From positions 1 through 64,000 of the forward strand of contig NZ_KB899103.1 in NCBI RefSeq assembly GCF_000378045.1: a stretch of DNA of 64,000 nucleotides, read 5' to 3'. Positions 1 through 8,393 of this stretch are shown here, one piece after another (position 1 is the first letter of the stretch; each line of letters opens with the position of its first letter). Source of the DNA: Marinobacterium rhizophilum DSM 18822. Its GTDB lineage: Bacteria > Pseudomonadota > Gammaproteobacteria > Pseudomonadales > Balneatricaceae. A program made the translations under genes and the position numbers. The notes below the pieces were generated by a model. That model made no database searches. It was not told the origin of the DNA and saw nothing but the letters and a program-made list of their open reading frames with translations.

Positions 1-8
1 CCATATAT

Positions 9-63
9 GGGCTTCAGCCCAACACCTGAAACGAGCGTCGCTATTGTTGGGCTGAAGCCCAAC
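9..63. repeat. REP-like palindromes
   Basis: Two copies of a short hairpin-forming motif lie 25 bases apart. The second is a perfect palindrome (GTTGGGCT-GA-AGCCCAAC, 46-63); the first (9-23) has the same core in the opposite loop orientation (GGGCT-TC-AGCCC). Such paired palindromes are typical of REP/BIME elements between genes. No transposase is visible in the window. Confidence 0.55.
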
Positions 64-184
64 CTACAAGAGAGTCATAAGGCCGCTCATTCTTTACCAC
101 CCGTCTTCAGGTGCCCGCGGGGCGGTTCGTGTACGAGGCGCCCAGCAGCCTATCGGTTTTGCACGGTGCCGGCTGAACGCATTC

Positions 185-200
185 GCTGCGAGGGCGCAGC
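185..200. repeat. REP-like hairpin
   Basis: Perfect 6 bp stem GCTGCG-AGGG-CGCAGC followed by CTCCTACAG. The motif resembles REP families in Pseudomonas-like genomes (GTAGGAGCTGCGCCC...). It lies in a 1.3 kb region without a credible gene. Confidence 0.45.
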
Positions 201-1033
201 TCCTACAGTACCTGATACCATCCGCTTTTATCCGCTGCGGCGGTCGTGCGCGACTCCGGTCCGCAGTGATCGCTCCCGAGCATCCCTGCTCCCGCGGAAT
301 CAGTACATCACAGCGCTCTGGTGTAACGCGTGGGCGATGCTTCTACTGCTTTTGTCAGCACACCAATTGTATGGAAGTCGCGGTCAGGATGACGCTGGGG
401 GCTTGTTTGGCCACAGGCTGACAGCAGTACTGGATGCTCAGAGTGTTATATATGAATTGCTGGCGCTCCATACCAGCATAGAATGCCGGTTAGCCTGGGG
501 ATTAAAGGAGCTGGAAGCGCGCAGTGCCCGTTAAATTTGTCACCTAGGCTCAGTGGGTTGGTAGCGGCGGCTCAGGTTGGTACTACAGGCTGAATTATGT
601 TTGCTGGCCTAAATTCATGGGGGCAATATACAGTCGGATTTTGGGGTTGGAGCAGAGGGGGATTATGCAAAACGTGAGTGCTTGGAAGGTGTTTGAATTT
701 TATGCTGCAGATAAAAAAACGCCCCCTGACCATCCATGGCTCGGGGGTGTCAAAGAGAGGTGTTCTTGGCATCCTTGCCCTGAACTGATCACTTCCTTGC
801 GACCATCAGATCCGTCTGAATCCTCATGCAAGTAGTATGGACTTTTACCGGAAAAGCTATATAGGAAAAACTCCTAAAGTGCTTTTAAAGCCTCTAAAAG
901 TTATTTCTTACTCCGTTATAAACGGATGTATTCATGGTTGTGAGTTATCCATCACAGGTGATTGAGCGAAACAGCAGCACTGTTTTGAATCGCACTGTGA
1001 GCGAACTGAAAGCCTTCATTTCTGTGCGTTTCC

Positions 1034-1255
1034 TGTGAGTAAAAGAGTTGTGGGTAACCGGTTCCGAACGTCAGGGCAGCTCTTTTTCAATTTTGGGTAC
1101 AATCGCTGATCAGGTTTACAGAACCTCAGTAATGACGGGGCATTGGTGTTACTTATCGATACTTGTTATCAGGTTATGCACAGGCTTTTGCAGGGGTTTT
1201 GTGAGCAGTCATGTTGTCATCTGAGCCCGTACTTATGCACACCGGGTTATTCACA
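1034..1255. promoter_or_regulatory. cluster of DnaA-box-like sites
   Basis: Three exact matches to the DnaA box TTATNCACA lie on the plus strand: TTATGCACA at 1174-1182, TTATGCACA at 1233-1241 and TTATTCACA at 1247-1255. Two one-mismatch sites read on the minus strand: TTACTCACA (1034-1042) and TTACCCACA (1049-1057). An AT-rich stretch (about 850-940) lies just to the left. The cluster sits in the intergenic region downstream of the LysR gene. It could be a DnaA-binding or titration locus, or an origin-type region; chance is possible because single boxes are common. Confidence 0.45.
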
Positions 1256-1328
1256 GGCATCAGCTCAGTGAATGCCGGGTTCCCGTTTGCTGTTCCCATC
1301 ATGCTTTCTTGCGCGCTCGAGAATCGTT

Positions 1329-2186
1329 TTACTGCTGGGGTAAAAATTCAGGATGTTCCCTGATGGTTTGAGCCAGGCGTTGCGTGGCTTCATTGGCTCG
1401 TTCTGCGACAAACAGGGTAGTGTCCGTTCTTGGCAGGGTTGGCAGGCCTGTATTTACAATGATCATGCCAGGTTCAAGTGTTGAGCGAGGGATAATACCT
1501 ACCCCAATGCCCGCTCGTACTGCAGCGAGCACGCCGGCGCGGCTCTGGCTGATAAAGGCAATCCGGTAGGCTTTGTCGGTTTGTTGAAGGGCAAGGCAGG
1601 CTGAGTCTCTGTGGAAGCAGCCTTCAACGAAGACGGCCAGGGGCAATGGATCCCGCTCATGGGCGCTGTGAGCCTGAGAACGGACCCAGACCAGTTCATC
1701 GGGGGCCAGTCGCAGGCCTCCCTCGGACTGCGCTGGCATCTCCACCAGCGCCAGGTCCAGCTTGCCTTCGTTCACCAGTGATACCAGATATTGTGGCCTG
1801 TGATCGCAGGTAACCTCCAGCTGTGCCTCGGGATAGGACAGGACGAAGGCTTCCAGAATCGGGATGAGGGATCGTGTCGCATATTGATCATGGGTGCCAA
1901 GACGCACTTTTCCGGCGATATCGACATTGTGGAACGAGCCCAGAATGCGATCGTGCAGGTTAAGCAACTGATGTGCATGGCCCAGCAGCTGTTCGCCCGC
2001 AGGGGTCAGACGTACACCGTGCTGCCCGCGGACCAGTAACTCGGTATCGACCAGAGACTCAAGTCGGTTCAGTTGCATGCTGATTGCAGAGGGCGAGCGA
2101 TGCAGTTGGCTGGCGGCAGCCGTCAGGTTAAGAGTTTGCGCGGTAATTGCAAAAGTGCGCAGCAGGCCGATAGGCAATTCGGGCAT
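1329..2186 (-). CDS. LysR-family transcriptional regulator
   Basis: A 285-residue LysR-type regulator. An N-terminal winged helix-turn-helix (about residues 5-65, with the typical stretch ending SPSAISMQLNRLE) is followed by a periplasmic-binding-like effector domain (about 90-280). The GLLRTF...TAAASQLHRSPSAIS pattern resembles the LrhA/HexA-type branch. It is divergent from the MFS gene at 2318, with a 131 bp AT-rich spacer containing repeated CAATATT/AATATTG words (about 2200-2230). The usual LysR arrangement makes that neighbour the likely target. The effector is unknown. Confidence 0.85.
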   Translation of the reverse strand: MPELPIGLLRTFAITAQTLNLTAAASQLHRSPSAISMQLNRLESLVDTELLVRGQHGVRLTPAGEQLLGHAHQLLNLHDRILGSFHNVDIAGKVRLGTHDQYATRSLIPILEAFVLSYPEAQLEVTCDHRPQYLVSLVNEGKLDLALVEMPAQSEGGLRLAPDELVWVRSQAHSAHERDPLPLAVFVEGCFHRDSACLALQQTDKAYRIAFISQSRAGVLAAVRAGIGVGIIPRSTLEPGMIIVNTGLPTLPRTDTTLFVAERANEATQRLAQTIREHPEFLPQQ

Positions 2187-2317
2187 TTTTCAGTTATCAA
2201 TAATATTGAACGAGGCTATCAATATTTGTCGATTTACTGAAGTAATACAAGGAGTTAAAGTGGCGGCTCGTCAAATTAGCCACTGCCGGGCCTTTGGGCT
2301 GGAAGGGAGATTGAAGC

Positions 2318-3553
2318 ATGCGCATGGCCGCAATATTTGGCCTGAATCAGGTCGTGAGTCATGGATTTGGTCTTTTTCTGTTTGCGGCCCTGCTGCCCCT
2401 GATGCGTGAGTCGATCAGTATCTCCAACTGGCAGCTGGCTGCCATTGGAGCACTGACGCAGATGTCTTATCTGGCCGGTGCGCTGCTGCTGGGACTTATT
2501 GGACACCGTATCGGCACGGTGCGTCTGGCACTGATGACCACAAGCCTGACAACGGCGCTGTTGTTTCTCATGTCCCAGTTGCGTGATCCGTTGCATATCA
2601 CGCTGGCGCTGATCATTCTCGCGGCCAGCGCGTCAATCAGCTGGGGCACTATCGTGGAAATAATCAGCCGCTATGCCAGCAAGACGAGCTGTTCGACCTA
2701 CATGTCCTGCGCCTCCAGCGGAACCGCCTGGGGCTATGGTGCGAACGGCCTGCTGATATTGCTTGTCGTGCCGCTGTTTGGCTGGGAAAGCAGCTGGATG
2801 ATCGCCGGTGCAATCGGCGTGCTGGCGCTTATGCTGAGCTGGAACCTGCTACGTGGTTTAGCGCCGGACATGACTGCAGACCTTAATTCAGCTACCCATT
2901 CGGGTTCGAATGCAGATTCATTGGTGATTCCAGCGCTGCGGCTGCTGTCAGTGATCATTGGTGAGCGCACGGCCTTTTTTGCCTGCCTGATTTGCTTTCT
3001 GGTGGGTTTCAGTGCCATGCCGTTCTCTACCTGGTTGAATACCTATCTCGATGAACTGGGGCTACCTGCAGCGCTTGGTGGCTATACATGGACAACGGTT
3101 GGCATCACGGGAATGATCGCGGGTTTGGCCATTGGCAAGCTTGCCGATCGCAAGGGGAATGGGGTGGCCTTTACGGTGATTTTCAGCGGCTTTGCAGCTG
3201 GGCTGATTGCATTCATGTTCGACCCTGCGCGCTGGGCTTTGCTGGCGGGTTTCGGGTACGGGCTGATGTATTTCCCGATGTGGGGTGTCGTCGGGGGCTG
3301 GGTAAGCCAACACTATGGGCCGACCGCCACAATGCAGATCAGTGGAGTATGCATGGTGACGTTCGGTCTGGGTGGAACGCTTGGCAACCTGCTGGCAGGT
3401 TACCTGCGGGAAGTCACCGGTTCACTCACGATGGTTTATGGTGCCCTGACGCTTACATCGGTGCTCCTGGTTGGGCTTGGGCTGTTTATCAGTTACTCCG
3501 GCAGGCGACTGGCGGCGGGCAGCGTTGCACCACAGCTTGCGGATGCAGCCTGA
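2318..3553 (+). CDS. MFS transporter
   Basis: A 411-residue major facilitator superfamily protein with about 12 hydrophobic segments and a central loop near residues 190-210. The loop after TM2 (GLIGHRIGTVR) and its counterpart in the second half (GKLADRKGNG) match the MFS G-x3-D/H-R-x-G signature. A GGGAGA Shine-Dalgarno precedes ATG 2318. The substrate is not evident; members of this YbfB/CynX-like group carry small organic anions or unknown compounds. Its divergent LysR neighbour is the probable regulator. It is followed by a repeat-rich segment and tRNA-Phe. Confidence 0.82.
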   Translation: MRMAAIFGLNQVVSHGFGLFLFAALLPLMRESISISNWQLAAIGALTQMSYLAGALLLGLIGHRIGTVRLALMTTSLTTALLFLMSQLRDPLHITLALIILAASASISWGTIVEIISRYASKTSCSTYMSCASSGTAWGYGANGLLILLVVPLFGWESSWMIAGAIGVLALMLSWNLLRGLAPDMTADLNSATHSGSNADSLVIPALRLLSVIIGERTAFFACLICFLVGFSAMPFSTWLNTYLDELGLPAALGGYTWTTVGITGMIAGLAIGKLADRKGNGVAFTVIFSGFAAGLIAFMFDPARWALLAGFGYGLMYFPMWGVVGGWVSQHYGPTATMQISGVCMVTFGLGGTLGNLLAGYLREVTGSLTMVYGALTLTSVLLVGLGLFISYSGRRLAAGSVAPQLADAA

Positions 3554-3659
3554 CGGCGCAGACTGGAGGCGTTTGAGTTGTCAGGAGGCCGTTGAAAAAA
3601 GTACGCCATGGATGGTGTGAGCAGTGGGCCCATGGAACCCTGAGTCAACGCCCAGACAC

Positions 3660-3691
3660 AAAAAAGCTTCACTATCACTGGCGAAGCTTTT
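3660..3691 (-). terminator. orphan terminator copy
   Basis: Hairpin AAGCTTC...GAAGCTT with an A6 run on the left, which reads as a stem followed by T6 on the minus strand. It is a diverged copy of the terminator directly behind tRNA-Phe (3862-3893), yet no intact gene lies to its right before the partial tRNA-end repeats. It probably once served a second tRNA gene or an integrated element. Confidence 0.55.
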
Positions 3692-3918
3692 AAATAAGCG
3701 TGGTGCTGGAAGCTTTTAAATAAGAGTGGTGCCGAAGGCGGACAAAATTGCCGGGAGCCATTTTGCATATCGTCGCGTGCGACGCTAACCCGAAGGGGGA
3801 GCTACATGGATGTAGCGAGTAATCGAACGGGTTCGATGACGCACCGCGGTCTGTCCGGATACAAAAAAGCCTCACAATACTGCGAGGCTTTTAAGTAAGA
3901 GTGGTGCCCGGAGGCGGA
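3683..3918 (-). repeat. three copies of tRNA 3'-end/spacer motif
   Basis: Three direct repeats share the pattern GARGCTTTTAARTAAGNGTGGTGC: unit 1 at 3683-3708, unit 2 at 3709-3742 and unit 3 at 3884-3918. Unit 3 continues into the 3' end of the intact tRNA-Phe. On the minus strand each reads as a tRNA 3' end with encoded CCA followed by a spacer and the start of a terminator stem. Units 1 and 2 are not followed by tRNA bodies. They are either remnants of deleted tandem tRNA genes or attachment-site copies left by an element that integrated at the tRNA 3' end. The 140 bp between units 2 and 3 has no gene. Confidence 0.65.
3862..3893 (-). terminator. tRNA-Phe terminator
   Basis: On the minus strand: AAGCCTC, a 10-base loop, GAGGCTT and a T6 run, starting about 9 bases after the CCA end of tRNA-Phe. 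It is a classic Rho-independent terminator. Confidence 0.85.
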
Positions 3919-3977
3919 ATCGAACCACCGACACGAGGATTTTCAATCCTCTGCTCTACCGACTGAGCTATCCGGGC
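3902..3977 (-). tRNA. tRNA-Phe (GAA)
   Basis: A 76-nt tRNA on the minus strand with acceptor GCCCGGA/TCCGGGC, D arm GCTC-AGTCGGTA-GAGC, anticodon arm GAGGA-TTGAAAA-TCCTC (anticodon GAA, phenylalanine), a T arm with TTCGATT, and an encoded CCA end. All four stems pair. It lies just upstream (minus sense) of its terminator and next to duplicated copies of its 3' flank, which suggests past integration or tRNA-array deletion. Confidence 0.98.
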
Positions 3978-4051
3978 ACAACGGCGGCCAATTAAACACG
4001 CATGTTCGAAGACTGTCAATCCATAACGCGATTAATTGTTAAATCAGCGGG

Positions 4052-4699
4052 TTAGCCTTCGATGCCATACTCTTTGCGGTAGGTCAAAATCGCATCGATC
4101 TGGGATTCCATCCCGCCTTTTTCCTGCAGGTAGGCAATCACATCGTTCAGGGTGACAATACTGGCGACAGGCATGCCGTAGTCGCGCTCCACTTCCTGGA
4201 TGGCAGACAGTTCGCCCTGACCGCGCTCCATGCGGTTAAGCGCAATCACGACGCCTGCCGGAGTGGCGCCGGCCTTTTCAATAATCTGCATGACCTCGCG
4301 GATCGCGGTGCCGGCGGTGATGACATCATCAATAATCAGGATCCGGCCCTTGAGCTCGGCGCCCACAAGGTTGCCGCCTTCGCCGTGTGCCTTGGCTTCC
4401 TTGCGGTTGAAGACGTAGGGCACATCGCGCTGGAAGTCGGTCGCCAGGGAAACCGCGGCGGTGGTCGCCAGCGGGATACCCTTGTAGGCTGGTCCGAAGA
4501 GCACATCGAACGGAATGCCGGCGTTTTCGATCGCCGCCGCATAATATTTGCCCAAGCGTGCCAGTGCTTCACCGCTGTTAAACAGGCCGGCATTGAAGAA
4601 GTAGGGGCTGGTTCGGCCGGATTTGAGTGTAAACTCGCCGAAACGCAACACACCGCGCTCGATAGCAAACTCGATAAAGGCTCTCTGGTAGTCCTGCAT
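4052..4699 (-). CDS. pyrE: orotate phosphoribosyltransferase
   Basis: A 215-residue cytosolic enzyme that joins orotate to PRPP to give orotidine 5'-phosphate, the fifth step of pyrimidine synthesis. The PRPP-binding signature [13 protein letters not shown] (about residues 120-132) and the N-terminal [18 protein letters not shown] stretch are characteristic. Length matches E. coli PyrE (213). The gene diverges from crc with 167 bp between start codons, as in Pseudomonas. A tRNA-Phe gene lies downstream on the same strand. No attenuator of the E. coli rph-pyrE kind is expected because pyrE here is not downstream of rph. Confidence 0.97.
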   Translation of the reverse strand: MQDYQRAFIEFAIERGVLRFGEFTLKSGRTSPYFFNAGLFNSGEALARLGKYYAAAIENAGIPFDVLFGPAYKGIPLATTAAVSLATDFQRDVPYVFNRKEAKAHGEGGNLVGAELKGRILIIDDVITAGTAIREVMQIIEKAGATPAGVVIALNRMERGQGELSAIQEVERDYGMPVASIVTLNDVIAYLQEKGGMESQIDAILTYRKEYGIEG

Positions 4700-4866
4700 T
4701 GGGCTCTCCGCACTAAAAACTGGTCGGCGCCTATGATATCAGCGCCTTTGGTCAGGCTCTATGGCGAATAAGGCCTGCAGAAATTTCAATTTCAGTCGCT
4801 AAGCTATACAATTCGTTTTTATTTCAAGACATTCGCTTTTTCGCGCGCTTTACAGGATCAACAGAC

Positions 4867-5637
4867 ATGCGTGTCATCACCTTCAATACTCAGGGTATTG
4901 AACAGGCCACAGATAGAGGTTTTTTCGAATGGATGGTTCGCCAGGACGCCGATGTGGTGTGCCTGCAAAATCTGCGCGCGAAAGAGTACCAGCTCGATGA
5001 CGAGCGCTACCACCCCAAAGGCTACCATGCGTTTTTCTTCGATGCGTTCGAAGACGGTTACAGTGGTGTGGCCATCTATACCCGCGAGCTGCCAAAAGCC
5101 ATCATGACCGGCCTTGGCTTTGAGCTGTGTGACTTCCACGGTCGTTTCATTCAGGCGGATTTCGACAAGGTCAGTGTGGCCTCCATGTCTTTTCCGCCTG
5201 GCTTGAAAAGTCCGGAAGACCAGGCCCGCAAGGAAGAGTACATGCAGCTCTTCATGGGGCACCTGAAAAAGACATTGCGCAAGCGCCGCGACTTCATCTT
5301 CGCCGGCACTTTCCACATTGCCCACAAGCCTATCGACCTCAGCAACTGGTACGCCAACCAGAGTGTTTCCGGCTTCCTGCCGCAGGAGCGCGAATGGATG
5401 GAAGAAGTACTGGATGACATGGGCTTTGTTGATGCTTTCCGCCGTGCCAACAAGGCGGAGCGCCAGTACAGCTGGTGGCCGGATTTCAACCGCGCCTGGA
5501 GCCTCAACGAAGGTGCCCGGCTGGATTACCAGATCACGACGGCGAACCTGCGCAATAGCGTCAAAGCCGCGCGCATCTACCGTGACGAGCAGTTCTCTCA
5601 GCATGCGCCGGTTATTGTCGATTACAACATCGGCTAG
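4867..5637 (+). CDS. crc: catabolite repression control protein Crc
   Basis: A 256-residue exonuclease III-fold protein in the pyrE-crc-rph order found in Pseudomonas. Crc is a translational co-repressor that acts with Hfq on catabolic mRNAs. The fold is conserved (start MRVITFNTQGI, QYSWWPDF, LDYQI, SQHAPVIVDY), but the nuclease catalytic residues of ExoIII are replaced: the glutamate of LQE is Asn35, the D-x-N pair is T148-x-H150, and the aspartate before the final His is Gln. This supports a regulatory protein without nuclease activity. Targets plausibly include the carnitine and amino-acid genes in this window (inference). Confidence 0.9.
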   Translation: MRVITFNTQGIEQATDRGFFEWMVRQDADVVCLQNLRAKEYQLDDERYHPKGYHAFFFDAFEDGYSGVAIYTRELPKAIMTGLGFELCDFHGRFIQADFDKVSVASMSFPPGLKSPEDQARKEEYMQLFMGHLKKTLRKRRDFIFAGTFHIAHKPIDLSNWYANQSVSGFLPQEREWMEEVLDDMGFVDAFRRANKAERQYSWWPDFNRAWSLNEGARLDYQITTANLRNSVKAARIYRDEQFSQHAPVIVDYNIG

Positions 5638-5692
5638 CGTTTAAACGTGGCGGCCCTCGCGGGTAAGGTTACGTTTGACGTGCAGCAACATA

Positions 5693-5724
5693 AAAAAGGG
5701 AGCCTGCGCAGGCTCCCTTTTTTG
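5693..5724. terminator. bidirectional terminator crc/rph
   Basis: A6 run, perfect stem GGGAGCCTG/CAGGCTCCC and a T6 run between the convergent crc and rph genes. It can stop transcription from either side. Confidence 0.9.
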
Positions 5725-5752
5725 TCTTCACTGTTGGTAACAGCGGCTGTCC

Positions 5753-6523
5753 TTAACCGGCCAGGGCCGCTTTCTGTGCCTCAACCAGCTCACCGATGCC
5801 CTTGCGCGCCAGGTCGAGCATGGCGTTCAGTTCTTCCTGCGAGTAGGTCGCACCTTCTGCCGTACCCTGAACTTCAACAAAGCCGCCGCTGCCCGTCATG
5901 ATGACGTTCATGTCGGTGTGGGCCTTGGAATCTTCGGCGTAGTCGAGATCCAGTACCGGCACGCCCTCATAGATGCCTACCGACACCGCTGCCAGCATAT
6001 GCTGGATAGGGTCCCCTTTCATCGCGCCGTTCTTGTCTTTCTTCAGGACGTTGATGGCATCCTGTAGCGCGACAAAGGCGCCGGTGATGGAGGCTGTGCG
6101 GGTGCCACCGTCGGCCTGCAGTACATCGCAGTCAATGGTGATGGTATTCTCGCCCAGCTTCTTCAGATTCAGAGCTGCGCGCAGTGAGCGGCCAATCAGG
6201 CGCTGGATTTCGACGGTGCGCCCGCCTTGCTTGCCGCGTGTCGCTTCACGGTCTGTACGGGTATTGGTGGAGCGGGGCAGCATGCCGTATTCCGCTGTAA
6301 CCCAGCCCTGTCCGCTACCACGCAGAAAGCGCGGTACGCCGCGATCGACGCTGGCGGTGCAGAGTACCTTGGTATCACCGAACTCGATCAGCACCGAGCC
6401 TTCCGCATGCTTGGTGAAATTGCGCGTGATCCTGATATCGCGCATCTGGTCAGGCTGGCGTCCGCTCGGGCGAAGTTTTTTAAGTCCCAGGCCCTGCAGC
6501 TGGTCGGAGATGCTCGAACTCAT
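5753..6523 (-). CDS. rph: ribonuclease PH
   Basis: A 256-residue phosphorolytic 3'-5' exoribonuclease that trims tRNA 3' tails. The core RNase PH motifs are present: [70 protein letters not shown] and [22 protein letters not shown]. The usual start (M-R-P-x-G-R) has no Met, Val or Leu start codon here, since the residue before RPSGR is encoded by CTT. Translation must begin 17 residues upstream, at an ATG preceded by GAAGGT. Convergent with crc and divergent from yicC. Confidence 0.96.
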   Translation of the reverse strand: MSSSISDQLQGLGLKKLRPSGRQPDQMRDIRITRNFTKHAEGSVLIEFGDTKVLCTASVDRGVPRFLRGSGQGWVTAEYGMLPRSTNTRTDREATRGKQGGRTVEIQRLIGRSLRAALNLKKLGENTITIDCDVLQADGGTRTASITGAFVALQDAINVLKKDKNGAMKGDPIQHMLAAVSVGIYEGVPVLDLDYAEDSKAHTDMNVIMTGSGGFVEVQGTAEGATYSQEELNAMLDLARKGIGELVEAQKAALAG

Positions 6524-6628
6524 TGTGATCTGTTACCTTCATCTTTGGGAGGCCCGGCGGTGTAGTGACGCAAGCCGGGCTGTTAGAATGATTATCCGAA
6601 CAGCCAATTCTAATCGAGATCGGACGAC

Positions 6629-7492
6629 ATGACACGCAGTATGACGGCCTTTACCCGCCAGGAGACCCAGGACGAATGGGGCAGCCTGGTTTGGGAAATT
6701 CGCTCGGTAAACCACCGTTACCTGGAACCGCACCTGCGCCTGCCGGACAGTCTGCGCGAACTTGAAGGCAGCTTGCGCGAGCAGTTACGCAAGTCGCTCA
6801 GTCGCGGCAAGGTCGAATGCACCCTGCGCTTTGTACCGGAAACCCAGCAGCAGTCACTCAGTGTCGACCGGGATCTGGCCGCGCAGCTGATCGCCGCGGC
6901 GCAGGATCTGAAAAGCCTGATGTCCGAAAGCCAGCCGCTCAACCCACTGGACATCTTGCGTTGGCCCGGTGTCATGCGGGAAAGCGAACTTGATATGGAC
7001 GCGGTGAAAAAAGCCGCGCTGGGGCTATTCAGCCAGGCGCTGAAGGACCTGGCGGAAGGTCGCAGTCGCGAGGGTACGGAACTCGCACAGCTCATCGAGC
7101 AGCGCCTGGATAGCATCGAGCAGGTGGTGGTACAGGTACGCGGACGCCTGCCTGAAATTCTTCAGGCGCAACGCGACAATCTGCGTAATCGCCTGACCGA
7201 GCTGCAGGCCGAACTCGAGGAGGCCCGTATCGAGCAGGAGATCGCGCTGCTGGCGCAAAAGGCTGATGTTGACGAGGAACTCGACCGACTCGCCACCCAT
7301 GTGCAGGAAGTACGTCGCGTACTGAAGCAGAAAGAGCCCGTGGGCCGTCGACTGGACTTCCTGATGCAGGAGCTCAACCGCGAAGCCAACACCCTGTCGT
7401 CCAAGTCCATCGTTGCCGACACCACCCAGTGCGCCGTCGAGCTAAAGGTGCTGATAGAGCAGATGCGCGAGCAGATCCAGAATATCGAGTAA
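6629..7492 (+). CDS. yicC: YicC family endoribonuclease
   Basis: A 287-residue YicC protein with the usual start (MTRSMTAF) and highly conserved C-terminus (GRRLDFLMQELNREANTL, then SKS..D and ELKVLIEQMREQIQNIE). A long charged helical region lies at about 160-235. YicC proteins are RNA-acting enzymes implicated in sRNA turnover in E. coli. It diverges from rph, and its own terminator follows at 7533. In related genomes gmk follows directly; here 52 kb intervene. Confidence 0.94.
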   Translation: MTRSMTAFTRQETQDEWGSLVWEIRSVNHRYLEPHLRLPDSLRELEGSLREQLRKSLSRGKVECTLRFVPETQQQSLSVDRDLAAQLIAAAQDLKSLMSESQPLNPLDILRWPGVMRESELDMDAVKKAALGLFSQALKDLAEGRSREGTELAQLIEQRLDSIEQVVVQVRGRLPEILQAQRDNLRNRLTELQAELEEARIEQEIALLAQKADVDEELDRLATHVQEVRRVLKQKEPVGRRLDFLMQELNREANTLSSKSIVADTTQCAVELKVLIEQMREQIQNIE

Positions 7493-7532
7493 TGTTTTTC
7501 AGTGTTTTTAGCTGACCTCGTATCCCTCTGAG

Positions 7533-7557
7533 AGCCCTTCTAATAAGGGCTTTTTTT
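7533..7557 (+). terminator. yicC terminator
   Basis: Stem AGCCCTT/AAGGGCT followed by T7, about 40 bases after the yicC stop codon. A second, partial copy of the T-rich arm follows (AAGGGCTTTTTTG). Confidence 0.85.
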
Positions 7558-7651
7558 AAGGGCTTTTTTGTTCTCACTGTTCCGGTGTCCAGTACCGGTC
7601 GCGTTAATGTGAGAAGTGGCCTTCGGGACTTCCGCCGTGGGCCACCATGGG

Positions 7652-8380
7652 TCAGAACCAGGCGCTTACCCCGAGCAGGAATGTGGTCGACTCGGTATCC
7701 TCGCCGTCATCTCGGGCAAAGTCCGCCGTGTCGCCGAACTTCTTCTCCCAGTTCACGCCGACATAGGGCGCGAACTTGCGATGCAGCTCATAGCGCAGCC
7801 GCAGTCCCAGCTCGGCGCTGCTGAGGCCCGACCCGACGCCGATCTCCTCGTCGTCGCTGAAGGCGACATTGAGTTCCGCCGCCGGCTGCAGCACCAGGCG
7901 CTGGGTCAGCAGCAGGTCGTACTCGGCTTCGAACGAGGCCGAGACATCGCCTTCGTCACTCAGGTAGAGGTTGGTGTCGATTTCGAACCAGTAGGGCGCC
8001 AGCCCCTGCAGGCCTGCGACCGCGTAGGTGCGGGACGGCTCCGGCCGGTCGTCGTAACGGACACCGAACTGGGCATCGAAGAACTCCGATACCAGGCGCT
8101 GGTACAGCAGCTGGTATTCGGCGCTTTCGGTGGGCCCGCCCTCGGGACGCTCGCCGTCTATCTTCAGCGCCATGCCCTGGTAGTCGCTGCGGACGTTGAG
8201 CTGGGCTTCCCAGACCCGCAGGTCCTCGCCATCATCCCGCCGGTTCTCGAGTCGATCCAGCACGAACTTGGTGCGCCACGCATCGTCTTGCATGTCGGCC
8301 GCGACGGGCATCGATGCCGTGAAACCGAGTATGGCAAGGAACAGGCCCTGTTGGGCGTTTGTGTAGATTGATCTGCTCAT
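7652..8380 (-). CDS. copB: copper resistance protein B (outer membrane)
   Basis: A 242-residue CopB-family protein that completes the cupredoxin-copA-copB operon. The signal peptide (cleavage near residue 28, after PVAA) is followed by an acidic, beta-rich barrel-type sequence with typical CopB stretches (VRSDYQGMALKIDGERP, FDAQFGVRYDD, GLAPYWFEIDT, LRYELHRKFAPYVGVNWEKKFG) and a terminal aromatic residue (SAWF) as in outer-membrane proteins. The N-terminal Met/His-rich block found in many CopB proteins is missing; copA carries the expanded metal-binding region instead. It starts 13 bases after copA with AGGA as ribosome site. Confidence 0.92.
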   Translation of the reverse strand: MSRSIYTNAQQGLFLAILGFTASMPVAADMQDDAWRTKFVLDRLENRRDDGEDLRVWEAQLNVRSDYQGMALKIDGERPEGGPTESAEYQLLYQRLVSEFFDAQFGVRYDDRPEPSRTYAVAGLQGLAPYWFEIDTNLYLSDEGDVSASFEAEYDLLLTQRLVLQPAAELNVAFSDDEEIGVGSGLSSAELGLRLRYELHRKFAPYVGVNWEKKFGDTADFARDDGEDTESTTFLLGVSAWF

Positions 8381-8393
8381 CGAGTCTGTTTCC

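Larger units (their letters stand above)
1..1328. other. gene-poor left region
   Basis: I see no supported gene here. A 175-codon frame at 7-534 has low-complexity Arg/Cys/Ser-rich translation running through REP-like palindromes, has no Shine-Dalgarno and resembles nothing I know. From about 850 to 940 the sequence becomes AT-rich, and from 1034 to 1255 it contains several DnaA-box-like sites. An imperfect C5/G5 hairpin with a T-tract on the minus strand (about 713-750) could be a terminator, but no matching gene ends nearby. Confidence 0.5.

Noticed and set aside
7-534. 175-codon open frame at the left edge
   Set aside because: It runs through REP-like palindromes, has no ribosome site, and its composition (Arg/Cys/Ser-rich) resembles chance reading of GC-rich DNA.
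713-750. C5/G5 hairpin with T-tract on the minus strand as terminator
   Set aside because: The stem is only five pairs with a long loop, and no gene ends close by.
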